A DNA stretch of 15,299 bases from JAHJEM01 sp043805315 (GCA_043805315.1 JAZDID010000008.1:1-15299), one strand, 5' to 3'. Counted from the first letter of the stretch, positions 1-6,056 are shown. Numbers and translations: made by a program. Notes: generated by a model not told the origin, from the letters alone.

Positions 1-33
1 GTGGCAATCTGGGTTCGAATCCCAGCAACCCCA
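1..33 (+). tRNA. 3' end of a tRNA gene (partial, cut by window start)
   Basis: Bases 9-25 form a perfect T-arm: the 5-bp stem CTGGG/CCCAG encloses the canonical loop TTCGAAT. The 3' acceptor strand CAACCCC (26-32) and discriminator A33 follow. CCA is not encoded, since the next bases are TCA. The 5' acceptor strand, which should read GGGGTTG, the D-arm and the anticodon lie before the window, so the amino acid cannot be assigned. The last 17 bases recur exactly at 155-171. Confidence 0.9.
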
Positions 34-171
34 TCAGTGCGGAGGGCTGGAGCGTGAGCGTAATGTCCATTTGCAGTTGCGTCTGCAAATTGCCAACAAC
101 CTATGGTTGTTGAGCATCCCCGGTTCCGCATTAACCAGACGGAACTGGTCGTGAGAATCCCAGCAACCCCA
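17..171. repeat. 17-bp direct repeat of the tRNA 3' end (17-33 and 155-171), att-like
   Basis: The sequence GAATCCCAGCAACCCCA occurs at 17-33, inside the tRNA (half T-loop, T-stem and acceptor strand), and again at 155-171, 138 bases further on. The second copy has no full tRNA around it. It is preceded by CTGG and a disrupted T-loop, and no GGGGTTG acceptor partner lies between the copies. Archaeal integrases commonly recombine at tRNA 3' ends and leave such duplications. A remnant attachment site is therefore the favoured reading, and a partial tandem duplication is the alternative. No integrase gene is visible in the window. Confidence 0.6.
36..149 (+). other. strongly structured stretch: possible small RNA
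   Basis: Several stems nest here. An outer 8-bp stem pairs 36-43 with 125-132 (one G-U). Inside it is an 8-bp perfect hairpin (69-76/83-90, ATTTGCAG/CTGCAAAT, 6-base loop). A second hairpin pairs 94-101 with 105-112 (CAACAACC/GGTTGTTG, 3-base loop) and extends by TGC/GCA across a bulged A. A short hairpin ACCAG/CTGGT follows at 134-149. Orientation is assumed from the tRNA. I do not recognise the RNA: there are no C/D boxes, and it does not fold as a tRNA. It could instead be DNA structure inside a small integrated remnant. Confidence 0.4.
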
Positions 172-195
172 CTTGCTTTTTCTCCAAAGATGGCT

Positions 196-450
196 TCAAT
201 ACGCATTATCGTGATGATCGAGTGAAATGACCCGGATGACATCCCCTTCAATCGAATAGATGACGACAAAACTGCCAAAATGAATTCTCCAGTATCCTGC
301 AAGGACATTCCCTAACGGCTTGAAATGCTCAGGATTCTGGACAAGATCTTGAAGCTTCTTCATGATTTGAATGTAGAGAACCTTGTCCCTTTTCTTAAGC
401 TTCTTCATCGCTTTCTCGAACTCATCACTGAATTCGAAGATATAGCCCAT
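196..450 (-). CDS. RelE/ParE-superfamily toxin
   Basis: This 84-residue protein has the compact fold of the RelE/ParE family: two N-terminal helices rich in Lys (about residues 8-38), then strands ending in GYWRIHFGSFVVIYSI (52-67) and VIRVISLDHHDNAY at the C-terminus. That is the usual pattern of a Y/W-R-x-R-x-G-x-x-x-x-IY strand followed by a terminal H-x-x-x-Y. RelE-type members cut mRNA on the ribosome and ParE-type members inhibit gyrase; the sequence alone does not decide which. The ATG at 450 is preferred over an upstream start at 492 because it lies 1 base after the antitoxin stop and has AGGAG about 9 bases upstream. Together with the upstream gene it forms a translationally coupled toxin-antitoxin pair. 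Confidence 0.85.
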   Translation of the reverse strand: MGYIFEFSDEFEKAMKKLKKRDKVLYIQIMKKLQDLVQNPEHFKPLGNVLAGYWRIHFGSFVVIYSIEGDVIRVISLDHHDNAY

Positions 451-451
451 C

Positions 452-685
452 TTACAAGCTCCTGAGATACTTTCCTGCTGATTTCTGGTCAAACCTCTTC
501 ACACCAATCCCTGCCTTCATTCTCTCCTCGATCTTCTTGTACCGTTCAATCTTCTCAAGCATGACCTTTTTCCTTACCAGGTCAAGAATGAACTCCTGAA
601 GATTCCTATAGCCCAGCTCCTGAAAATGCTTCCTGGAGGCTTCATACAGATTCTCTGGAATTGTCAAGCTTATTTGTTTCATCAT
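452..685 (-). CDS. ribbon-helix-helix type antitoxin
   Basis: The 77-residue protein begins with a short strand (KQISLTIPENLY) followed by two helices (about residues 13-45). This is the ribbon-helix-helix DNA-binding layout of CopG/MetJ-like antitoxins. The charged remainder, rich in Lys, Arg and Glu, would wrap the toxin. The gene precedes its toxin in the usual order with a 1-base gap. The start has two tandem ATGs (685 and 682), with AGGTG just upstream. An inverted repeat overlaps the region 9-20 bases before the start, which fits autorepression by the antitoxin-toxin complex. The family call rests on the pattern and the neighbour. Confidence 0.8.
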   Translation of the reverse strand: MMKQISLTIPENLYEASRKHFQELGYRNLQEFILDLVRKKVMLEKIERYKKIEERMKAGIGVKRFDQKSAGKYLRSL

Positions 686-693
686 AGCACCTT

Positions 694-721
694 CGTATTT
701 ATACGTACGATAAAATATTTG
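694..721 (-). promoter_or_regulatory. promoter and candidate operator of the RelE/RHH operon
   Basis: Read on the minus strand, an AT-rich TATA-like box (AATATTTTA, about 712-720) lies close to the distance expected for transcription starting just before the ATG at 685. Between box and start is the inverted repeat CGTAT-AA-ATACG (694-705), with CGTACG (704-709) beside it. Ribbon-helix-helix antitoxins commonly bind such short symmetric sites at their own promoter. Confidence 0.45.
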
Positions 722-963
722 AATGTATTTAAATGTTTCGATTCAGCTCCAGTATGTCTTTGGATATTCTTGGTTCATAATTATCATTAAAATAACCAAA
801 TTCCACCTCAAAAAACAATTTGAAGATATTTTTATGCTTTATACTGCCTAAAAAGGAAGTATTTTTGTTCTATACTGGTGGGAATCGTATCATATTCTGC
901 TTTGAATCGACTCCACTGTATATTATGGGCAACAATATTCTATTCTACGTAAAAATCATAAAA
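722..963. other. AT-rich intergenic stretch, no gene seen
   Basis: The full gap between the antitoxin start (685) and the peptidase start (998) is 312 bases. Apart from the operator/promoter at 694-721 and the TATA box at 964-971, I see no open frame with a credible start or ribosome site and no strong hairpin. Two loosely related pieces, TTTATACTG near 837 and TCTATACTG near 871, are the only internal similarity noticed. Confidence 0.5.
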
Positions 964-971
964 TTTATATA
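964..971 (+). promoter_or_regulatory. TATA box of the M23 peptidase gene
   Basis: TTTATATA ends 26 bases before the ATG at 998, the spacing expected for a leaderless or nearly leaderless archaeal transcript. No Shine-Dalgarno sequence precedes the ATG. Confidence 0.6.
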
Positions 972-997
972 GATGAACGATTTGATTAATTATCAGA

Positions 998-2149
998 ATG
1001 ATACAAGAAGCAATATTAAGCTTTTTATTGATGAATACACCATGCAATATGTCATATTCACAAATAAATAGGACAATTCAAACTGTTTTTCGGCAAGAAG
1101 AGAAGAATCTTCCTCAGAAAGACCTTCCTTTGCCTGACGAGTTCACTCTGTATCAATTGCCAATGTTGCAGAGCATGGATGATCTTGTCCAAAGGACGTA
1201 TTATGGCGTGCTCAAGAAAAGCTATGAACTGGCAGACCTTACCTTGGAATTATATTCTCCGGGATTCCAGACAGGCCAGCTCATTGTGGCAGAAATCAAG
1301 CCAAAAAGCCCTGAAATCACGTTCGCCAGCGCAACGCTCACTTCCAAGAAAACAGCGACAACCTTTCCAATCGCACCATCTTCTAGTCAGTATAAGGTCT
1401 TGATGGCAACTGACATCGAGGACAAAAAAGGAGAATACTGCCTGAAGATCATCTATACAAAAGGCAGTGAGATACTGACAGAGACAATTCCAATCCAGAT
1501 AGAAAGAAACAGGTTCAAGAGGCAGACACCTTTGTTTATTCCTATCCCTGAAACTGTACCATACGGGCCTTATCAATCTCTCATTCCAGAAACACCAGGA
1601 GACAAGGCATGCTTTACGCACATTCCTACAGCAGGTAATGCTGACCTCTCTTTCAAGCTTCCTCATCATGGAGAACTCACTGGCTATTTCGGAGATCTCC
1701 GGCAGTACCAGGGAGGAGACGGCAACCTGCACACGCGCAGGCATGACGGGCTTGACATCAATGGGAACAAAGGGGATCCTGTGCTCGCTGCAATCGACGG
1801 AATTGTGGCCTATGCAGGATGGTATAATGGCAGGTCAGGAAACTCTGTCATTGTCAACAATGGCACTGGCTTATACACGTCATACACCCACCTTTCAGGC
1901 TTCGGAGTCAAGCCAGGACAAGAAATAAAACAAGAAGAGGTCATCGGCTTTCTCGGCAACTCCGGCAAACCGCTAAACCCGCACCAGAAATACAGGCCGC
2001 ACCTGCACTTCGGAGCAAAGATCATCGGAATGACAACTGAGGGCAAGCCAAAGGAATGCACCATCGACCCGATCTCCCTGACAGTGCTCGAATACCTCCA
2101 TGAAAAAGAGAAGGACAGCAATGCAGCACCAGATCATGGCAGAAAGTAA
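998..2149 (+). CDS. M23-family (LytM/lysostaphin-type) zinc metallopeptidase
   Basis: The 383-residue protein has a C-terminal M23 domain (about 220-365) with every expected zinc and catalytic residue: RHDGLD supplies His249 and Asp253, YTHLSG supplies His298, and RPHLHFG supplies His335 and His337. Residues about 85-175 resemble the beta-sandwich that precedes many bacterial M23 domains. M23 enzymes cut peptide cross-bridges of bacterial peptidoglycan, or act as glycyl endopeptidases. The N-terminus has only a short hydrophobic stretch (5-12), so export is uncertain. The gene stands alone; its neighbours are convergent at the 3' end and divergent at the 5' end. An archaeal owner would lack murein, so the target is probably foreign cell wall or pseudomurein-like or protein material. 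This last point is inference. Confidence 0.9.
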   Translation: MIQEAILSFLLMNTPCNMSYSQINRTIQTVFRQEEKNLPQKDLPLPDEFTLYQLPMLQSMDDLVQRTYYGVLKKSYELADLTLELYSPGFQTGQLIVAEIKPKSPEITFASATLTSKKTATTFPIAPSSSQYKVLMATDIEDKKGEYCLKIIYTKGSEILTETIPIQIERNRFKRQTPLFIPIPETVPYGPYQSLIPETPGDKACFTHIPTAGNADLSFKLPHHGELTGYFGDLRQYQGGDGNLHTRRHDGLDINGNKGDPVLAAIDGIVAYAGWYNGRSGNSVIVNNGTGLYTSYTHLSGFGVKPGQEIKQEEVIGFLGNSGKPLNPHQKYRPHLHFGAKIIGMTTEGKPKECTIDPISLTVLEYLHEKEKDSNAAPDHGRK

Positions 2150-2233
2150 CATCCTCGAAACAGAAGAAGAATGAGAACATGAGAACTCACCACAACATCA
2201 GATGTATCTCTCACAGAATGTCCGGGCTGAAAT

Positions 2234-2773
2234 TCAAAACATATCCCTTGAATCCCGCCTTGAATCCCATTCCTTTCTGGTCAATGCGTGCATCACGTAG
2301 GTGGTCCCATCCCTCTCGTATTCTTTCTCAGCACGAAAACCTGCTGCGAACAAGACAGCCCTGCTTGGCATGTTGAGATTGGCAGTTTCTGCGATGATCT
2401 CATCAAGACCGAGCTGTTCAAAGCCGTACTGGACAATGCGCTTCACTGCTTTTGTCATGTATTTCTTACCCTGGAACTCTTGCCCGAGATAGTAGCCGAC
2501 CTCTGCAAGGCCTTCAATGAACTCGATGTTGACGCTTCCAACAAGCGTGTTCCCATCCCAGATGCCAAAGCGGTGGCGGTTTGGTCTGATTGGATTGACA
2601 ATACTCTCCAGCACGTTACTTTCTGCTGGATACTTGCGTAAGGTCGTGTCACCGAACTGGCTGAGGTGCTCCCTATTTCTGTCGATGAGCGAGAAGATGG
2701 CAGGGGCGTCTGAAGGACGGAATCTGACGAGGCTGAGGTGCGAGTCGATGGGAAGGGTAGTAGGGGGAATCAT
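2234..2773 (-). CDS. GNAT-family N-acetyltransferase (RimJ/RimL-like)
   Basis: The 179-residue protein has the GNAT core: strand VGSVNIEFI (78-86), EVGYYLG (91-97), the acetyl-CoA pyrophosphate loop QGKKYMT (101-107), and the helix/strand ending NMPSRAVLFAAGF (134-146), where Asn and Ser are typical of RimJ/RimL relatives. These enzymes acetylate protein N-termini or small amines; the substrate here is not predictable. The ATG at 2773 is chosen; a TTG at 2779 is also in frame. The gene lies 12 bases after the stop of the upstream gene and is probably co-transcribed with it. The C-terminal codons contain a 12-bp tandem repeat (near 2247-2270) giving DSRRDSR, so the tail is likely variable. Confidence 0.85.
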   Translation of the reverse strand: MIPPTTLPIDSHLSLVRFRPSDAPAIFSLIDRNREHLSQFGDTTLRKYPAESNVLESIVNPIRPNRHRFGIWDGNTLVGSVNIEFIEGLAEVGYYLGQEFQGKKYMTKAVKRIVQYGFEQLGLDEIIAETANLNMPSRAVLFAAGFRAEKEYERDGTTYVMHALTRKEWDSRRDSRDMF

Positions 2774-2785
2774 TTTCAATTCATA

Positions 2786-3130
2786 TCAAGTAACGTGGAC
2801 CAATAATGCATTTGCCAATGCAGGATCTTTTTCCAGAAGATAGAATGCCTGGACACCTTGCTCAATGCGCTTGATTCCATAGTCATAGATATCACTGTCA
2901 ATGGTTGAACTGCTGAACCTGGCTCCTCCGAGTTCAGACGCAAAACGTAAATACTGTGTCATTCCCCACATGACTCCGATGAGTCCTGATCCGACTGGAT
3001 CACTACCTTCTTGGTTCCATCTGCACACATCATCGATGACTGCTTGTCTGCTTTCTTCCGGCACATTCATCGCTGGAAAGATTCCGGTGTTTAAGTATCG
3101 TTCAATATTTTCTCTTGGAATTATTGGCAT
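2786..3130 (-). CDS. unrecognised 114-residue protein
   Basis: I do not recognise this protein. It has no signal peptide, no membrane segment and a mixed alpha-helical composition. Noticeable pieces are a Gly-rich centre (GSGLIGVMWGM, about residues 47-57) and a C-terminal helical half with YDYGIKRIEQGVQAFYLL (about 82-99). The ATG at 3130 has AGGAG 5 bases upstream and a good TATA box at 3174-3181, so the start and reality of the gene are well supported. It leads a two-gene unit with the acetyltransferase, whose start lies 12 bases past its stop. A link in function, for example as partner or substrate, is possible but not shown. Confidence 0.75.
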   Translation of the reverse strand: MPIIPRENIERYLNTGIFPAMNVPEESRQAVIDDVCRWNQEGSDPVGSGLIGVMWGMTQYLRFASELGGARFSSSTIDSDIYDYGIKRIEQGVQAFYLLEKDPALANALLVHVT

Positions 3131-3173
3131 TTTTTCTCCTATTGGATTATGCGAGCTTGAAAGGAACCACTTC

Positions 3174-3188
3174 TATTTAAATCTTTCG
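3174..3188 (-). promoter_or_regulatory. BRE/TATA element for the 114-residue/GNAT unit
   Basis: On the minus strand this reads CGAAAGATTTAAATA: a BRE-like CGAAAGA directly before the TATA box TTTAAATA (3174-3181). Transcription would start near 3150. That leaves a leader of about 20 bases carrying the AGGAG ribosome site. Confidence 0.6.
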
Positions 3189-3245
3189 TTTTTGTTGTCT
3201 TTTAGTAGTGGTAACTAAAAAAACTGCACTCTCGACAGCACGCAT
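3177..3245 (-). CDS. possible 22-residue leader ORF (low confidence)
   Basis: On the minus strand, an ATG at 3245 with AGAGGAG just upstream opens a 22-codon frame ending in TAA inside the next TATA box. It encodes a basic peptide ending TTTKRQQKRKI. A separate BRE/TATA element (minus strand, 3302-3318) sits at the right distance to transcribe it. A ribosome site plus a promoter is more than chance alone usually gives, but nothing shows that the peptide is made. It may be a leader peptide for the downstream genes, or fortuitous. Confidence 0.2.
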   Translation of the reverse strand: MRAVESAVFLVTTTKRQQKRKI

Positions 3246-3301
3246 ATCTCCTCTGAATTGATTTCGACTCTTAAAATCAGTCTTTCTCTTTCTTAATATT
3301 T

Positions 3302-3318
3302 CTATTTATAAATCTTTC
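3302..3318 (-). promoter_or_regulatory. second minus-strand BRE/TATA element
   Basis: Minus-strand GAAAGATTTATAAATAG repeats the element found elsewhere in the window. It lies about 130 bases upstream of the promoter at 3174-3188, so the minus-strand unit may have two start sites. Alternatively it serves the short frame at 3177-3245. Confidence 0.4.
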
Positions 3319-3329
3319 ATAATAAATCG

Positions 3330-3344
3330 AAAGATATTTAAATA
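3330..3344 (+). promoter_or_regulatory. BRE/TATA element for the AbiE-like operon
   Basis: CGAAAGATATTTAAATA spans about 3328-3344, with the TATA box TTTAAATA at 3337-3344. The box ends 21 bases before the ATG at 3366, so the operon mRNA is probably leaderless. No Shine-Dalgarno sequence precedes that ATG. Confidence 0.6.
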
Positions 3345-3365
3345 AACAAATATTCTTATCGAAAT

Positions 3366-3953
3366 ATGAAACGGATTGAACACGTCTATCGGGAGCTCTT
3401 GTTCCAGGCTATCGAGAAGAACACATATGAACTCAGCCAGGCAAGCATCGCCCATGATCTGAAGCTGTCGCTCAGCACGGTCCACCTCAGCCTTGAGCCT
3501 CTCAGAAGGATGAATGCGATTGACGTCAAGAGCAGAGGTCTTGCAATAAAAGATGTGAAGAAAATCCTGTACTACTGGGCATCTGTACGAAACATTGAAA
3601 AAGATATCATCTACAAGACCAGGAGCGAACAGCCGGTCAGGAAGATTGAGTCTGAAATGCCTGCAGCTGCAATCTTTGCAGGATTCTCTGCCTACAAGTT
3701 CAAGTTCAACGACGTCCCTGCTGACTACTCAGAGGTCTATGTCTATGCTGCTGAAGCTGAAATCAAGAAACGATTCCCTCCAGACACAAGACCGGCGAAC
3801 ATCATCGTGCTCAAAAAAGATGACAACATGGCACGCTATGGCAACACCCTGACGACAGGACAGCTCTTTGTCGACCTCTGGAATATGAAAGAATGGTACG
3901 CAAAAGAATATCTGATGGCATTGGAGGTGAAGCTGCATGGAATTCTGGCATGA
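3366..3953 (+). CDS. AbiEi-like antitoxin / winged-helix regulator
   Basis: The 195-residue protein has an N-terminal winged helix (about 5-65), with recognition-helix pattern LSQASIAHDLKLSLSTVHLS. Its C-terminal half (about 98-195) resembles the AbiEi-type antitoxin domain: an AAAIFAGFSAY strand, a central VYVYAAEAEI, NIIVLKKDD, then TGQLFVDLWNMKEWYAKEYL. In AbiE systems this protein represses its operon and neutralises a nucleotidyltransferase toxin. Exactly such a toxin gene follows, overlapping by 17 bases. The assignment combines fold pattern, gene order and overlap; the sequence is distant from bacterial AbiEi, so a related archaeal branch is likely. Confidence 0.75.
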   Translation: MKRIEHVYRELLFQAIEKNTYELSQASIAHDLKLSLSTVHLSLEPLRRMNAIDVKSRGLAIKDVKKILYYWASVRNIEKDIIYKTRSEQPVRKIESEMPAAAIFAGFSAYKFKFNDVPADYSEVYVYAAEAEIKKRFPPDTRPANIIVLKKDDNMARYGNTLTTGQLFVDLWNMKEWYAKEYLMALEVKLHGILA

Positions 3954-4551
3954 GACCCTCACGCAGAAGAGCTGGAACATCCTCCTTGACCTGAAGAAAA
4001 AGTCCTTCACGTTCATCCTCATCGGCGGGTGGGCAGCATACCTGTGGACGCGCCTGCATAAGAGCAAGGATGTCGATATCGTCCTCCAGAACATGACAGA
4101 CCTTGACTTTCTCAAGGGGAACTATGCGCTGAAGAAGAACGACAGCCTGAAAAAGTACGAGATCAGCTTTGAAGATATTGATGTTGACATCTATGTGCCT
4201 TACTACTCCAAGCTTGCTATTCCGCCCGAAGACCTCAAGAAGTTCATGACCAGAATCGAGGGGATTGACGTGGCTATTCCTGAGGCCTTGCTCGTCCTCA
4301 AGCAGGGAGCTGAAGAGGACAGGGAGCATAGCATCAAAGGAGAGAAGGACAGGATAGACATCATGGCGCTCGTGCTCTTCGCCAACGTGAATTTTAAGAA
4401 GTATGACGAGATTCTCTCTGCATATAAACTGGTCCATTACCGGCAAAGACTGAAGCACATCATCGCTGCATTCAAGTCAGGAGAATATCTCGGCCTGAAC
4501 CTGCGAGAGCTCACGTTGAGAAAGAAGGAATTGCTCGAGAAACTTGGATAG
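3937..4551 (+). CDS. AbiEii-like nucleotidyltransferase toxin
   Basis: The 204-residue protein carries the DNA polymerase beta-type nucleotidyltransferase signature. FILIGGWAAYLW has the Gly30-Gly31 turn, KSKDVDIVL has the metal-binding Asp45 and Asp47, and IDVDIYV has the third carboxylate, Asp84. A helical C-terminal half follows, with EKDRIDIMAL (136-145), which in this superfamily often helps hold the nucleotide. AbiEii/MenT-type toxins transfer nucleotides, in studied cases to tRNA acceptor ends. The ATG at 3937 has GAGGTGA 5 bases upstream, inside the antitoxin gene, and the reading frames overlap by 17 bases, indicating coupled translation. A housekeeping nucleotidyltransferase role is less likely given the partner. 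Confidence 0.8.
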   Translation: MEFWHETLTQKSWNILLDLKKKSFTFILIGGWAAYLWTRLHKSKDVDIVLQNMTDLDFLKGNYALKKNDSLKKYEISFEDIDVDIYVPYYSKLAIPPEDLKKFMTRIEGIDVAIPEALLVLKQGAEEDREHSIKGEKDRIDIMALVLFANVNFKKYDEILSAYKLVHYRQRLKHIIAAFKSGEYLGLNLRELTLRKKELLEKLG

Positions 4552-4569
4552 CGACCGCCAACCGCAATC

Positions 4570-4576
4570 TTTATTA
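4570..4576 (+). promoter_or_regulatory. TATA box of the ion-channel gene
   Basis: TTTATTA ends 24 bases before the GTG at 4601. This supports the GTG start of the channel and a leaderless mRNA. It argues against the TTG at 4544, which lies upstream of this box and overlaps the toxin gene. Confidence 0.55.
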
Positions 4577-4600
4577 ACAACCCATTTTCCCACAATCCTT

Positions 4601-5512
4601 GTGAAAAACGCATTTTTCCTCATCATCAGCCTGTTTGCCCTGGCATTACTCTCAACACTTTTCTCTTCCCAGGTTTCTGCCCAAGAGGTCGGCGTCGGCA
4701 TCTATGTGCTCAACCTGGGCAAGTTCGACATCAGTACCGGGACATTCACTGCTGATTTTTACCTCGACTTCAAGTGCAGCGAAGACTGCAGCCAAGTTAA
4801 TTTTGAGTTCATGAACGGCAGGGCTGCAAGCATGGACAAGATCATCGACGAGAAAGACGAGGTATTTTACCGCGTGCAGGCGAACCTGAACAATCCTGTG
4901 GACCTCAAGCGCTTCCCGTTCGACAGGCAGAAGATGCAGATCATCATCGAGGACAAGACCACAACTGTCGAAGATCTCATCTACATACCCCTGCAGAACG
5001 AGAGCGGGCTTGACAACTCCATCTTCTTCACAGGCTGGCATCTCGATGGCTGGACTGCTGAAGTCAAGGAACATGAGTATCCTGTCTATGGCGAAACCTA
5101 TTCCCAATACATCTTCACGATCAACATCTCAAAAGTCCTCTTCAACTCATTCCTCAAGACAATCCTGCCAGTCATCTTCATCACCCTCATCGTGCTCTCC
5201 AGCTTTGTCCTGGACCCTGACAAGATCACCACGCGCCTCGGCATGGTCGGCTCTGCGCTCGTGGCAAGCGTCATGTTCCATATCTCTATCGCGAATTCCC
5301 TCCCTCCGCTCGGCTACATGACCTTTGCAGACAAGTTCATGATCCTCACCTATTTCATCCTGCTCGCCAGCTTTGTCATCAATATCTTCATGCTTGAGAT
5401 GCTGGAGCAGAAGAAGGACACGCTTGTCGAGAAGATCCACCGGAGGACAGAGTTCTCGATGTTCATCATCGTGCCGGTGCTGTATGCGCTGGCGTTCTTG
5501 CTGTTTTTGTGA
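4601..5512 (+). CDS. pentameric ligand-gated ion channel (prokaryotic Cys-loop-receptor family)
   Basis: The 303-residue protein has the full family layout. A signal peptide (1-27, ending SAQ) leads to an extracellular beta-sandwich (about 30-180) containing the hallmark FPFDRQ (105-110) and a later Trp-rich strand (WHLDGW, 146-151). Four membrane helices follow: M1 184-204 with the conserved Pro190, pore-lining M2 about 209-232, M3 about 241-264 after the typical LPPLGYMT linker (234-241), and M4 284-303 at the very C-terminus. Prokaryotic members such as GLIC and ELIC are cation channels gated by protons or small amines. The ligand here is unknown. The M2 helix begins DKITTRLGM and lacks a Glu ring at the usual cation-selectivity position. 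A CxxxC pair (59, 63) replaces the animal Cys-loop. The GTG start gives a clean signal peptide. Confidence 0.92.
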   Translation: MKNAFFLIISLFALALLSTLFSSQVSAQEVGVGIYVLNLGKFDISTGTFTADFYLDFKCSEDCSQVNFEFMNGRAASMDKIIDEKDEVFYRVQANLNNPVDLKRFPFDRQKMQIIIEDKTTTVEDLIYIPLQNESGLDNSIFFTGWHLDGWTAEVKEHEYPVYGETYSQYIFTINISKVLFNSFLKTILPVIFITLIVLSSFVLDPDKITTRLGMVGSALVASVMFHISIANSLPPLGYMTFADKFMILTYFILLASFVINIFMLEMLEQKKDTLVEKIHRRTEFSMFIIVPVLYALAFLLFL

Positions 5513-5580
5513 AATGGATTTATAATTTAAATCTTTTCACTTATAGGTAAAAACCTTTCCTCAAACCTTCCTTACCAGAA

Positions 5581-5661
5581 TGAAGATTGTGGATTTAAGT
5601 GATAAGAATTTTCCTACGAGAATGGCGTACGGTAATGAAAGAAATACTGAACTCATGTGAT
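5581..5661 (+). CDS. possible 26-residue ORF (low confidence)
   Basis: A 26-codon frame starting at ATG 5581 ends in TGA just before the convergent gene. A TATA-like TTTATAAT lies at 5519-5526 and would place transcription start near 5550. There is no Shine-Dalgarno sequence and the peptide matches nothing I know. It could be a truncated 5' end of a lost gene, since it lies inside the segment bounded by the 26-bp repeat. Confidence 0.15.
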
Positions 5662-5662
5662 A

Positions 5663-5986
5663 TCAAGCAACAACCTTCTGTCCTTCCAATTCTTTCTGCA
5701 CCATCTGCTTGGAAATGACCATATCAATCTCAATCAGCTTCCTGACAATGGGATTCTCCAGGCTCAGCTTGTAGAGCTCTGCCCTGCCGATCCTTCTCGT
5801 TTTTTTCACTATCTTCAGCTTGACCAGGTTTGGCCAGAACTGGTGCAGGGTTGACCAGCCCACGTTTGCTCCCCGGGCAATATCAGTAAGGCTATAATCA
5901 AACTCCTGGTTGTCGATAAGGAAGTCGATGACCTTGACTATGGGAGATTCTCCGAATACCATGACAAATGAGGTTTTTTCGTCCAT
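5663..5986 (-). CDS. small winged-helix DNA-binding protein
   Basis: The 107-residue protein has a winged helix. Helices span about 13-50, with SLTDIARGANVGWSTLHQFW as the helix-turn-helix (32-51). A strand-turn-strand wing follows at about 58-76 (IVKKTRRIGRAELYKL), and a C-terminal helix (78-98) may dimerise. This type is frequent in archaea as a local repressor. The ATG at 5986 lies 23 bases from a minus-strand TATA box (6009-6016), and a perfect palindrome TCATTAATGA (5993-6002) lies between box and start, so autorepression is likely. The gene is divergent from the next gene over a 100-base shared promoter region. The regulated target is unknown. Confidence 0.75.
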   Translation of the reverse strand: MDEKTSFVMVFGESPIVKVIDFLIDNQEFDYSLTDIARGANVGWSTLHQFWPNLVKLKIVKKTRRIGRAELYKLSLENPIVRKLIEIDMVISKQMVQKELEGQKVVA

Positions 5987-6016
5987 GAATGTTCATTAAT
6001 GAGAGCTTATTTATAT
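5985..6016 (-). promoter_or_regulatory. promoter and candidate operator of the winged-helix gene
   Basis: Minus-strand TATA box ATATAAAT (6009-6016). The 10-bp perfect palindrome TCATTAATGA (5993-6002) overlaps the expected transcription start. It is joined to a second inverted repeat, ATGAA-TG-TTCAT (5985-5996), that runs into the start codon. Confidence 0.5.
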
Positions 6017-6056
6017 GTTTTTTGTAATTTCAAACTGTTTATTCTGAACATAACTT

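Noticed and set aside
36..171. A second, intron-containing tRNA gene
   Set aside because: The tail at 155-171 looks like a tRNA end, but no GGGGTTG acceptor strand, D-arm or intact TTCGAAT loop is present upstream. A repeat of the tail alone fits better.
1250..1744. A 164-codon minus-strand open frame
   Set aside because: It is antisense to the M23 gene and has no TATA box, ribosome site or recognisable fold.
2247..2270. 12-bp tandem repeat at the end of the acetyltransferase gene
   Set aside because: It is real (TTGAATCCC twice) but only two units long and in frame. It probably reflects harmless tail variation, not a regulatory or CRISPR repeat.
3811..4458. A 215-codon minus-strand open frame
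   Set aside because: It lies entirely antisense to the AbiEi/AbiEii-like genes, which have clear motifs, a ribosome site and a promoter. The antisense product has no recognisable pattern and no promoter.
4544..4600. N-terminal extension of the channel from TTG 4544
   Set aside because: It would place a hydrophilic stretch before the signal peptide, overlap the toxin gene, and lie upstream of the TATA box at 4570. GTG 4601 gives a normal signal peptide.
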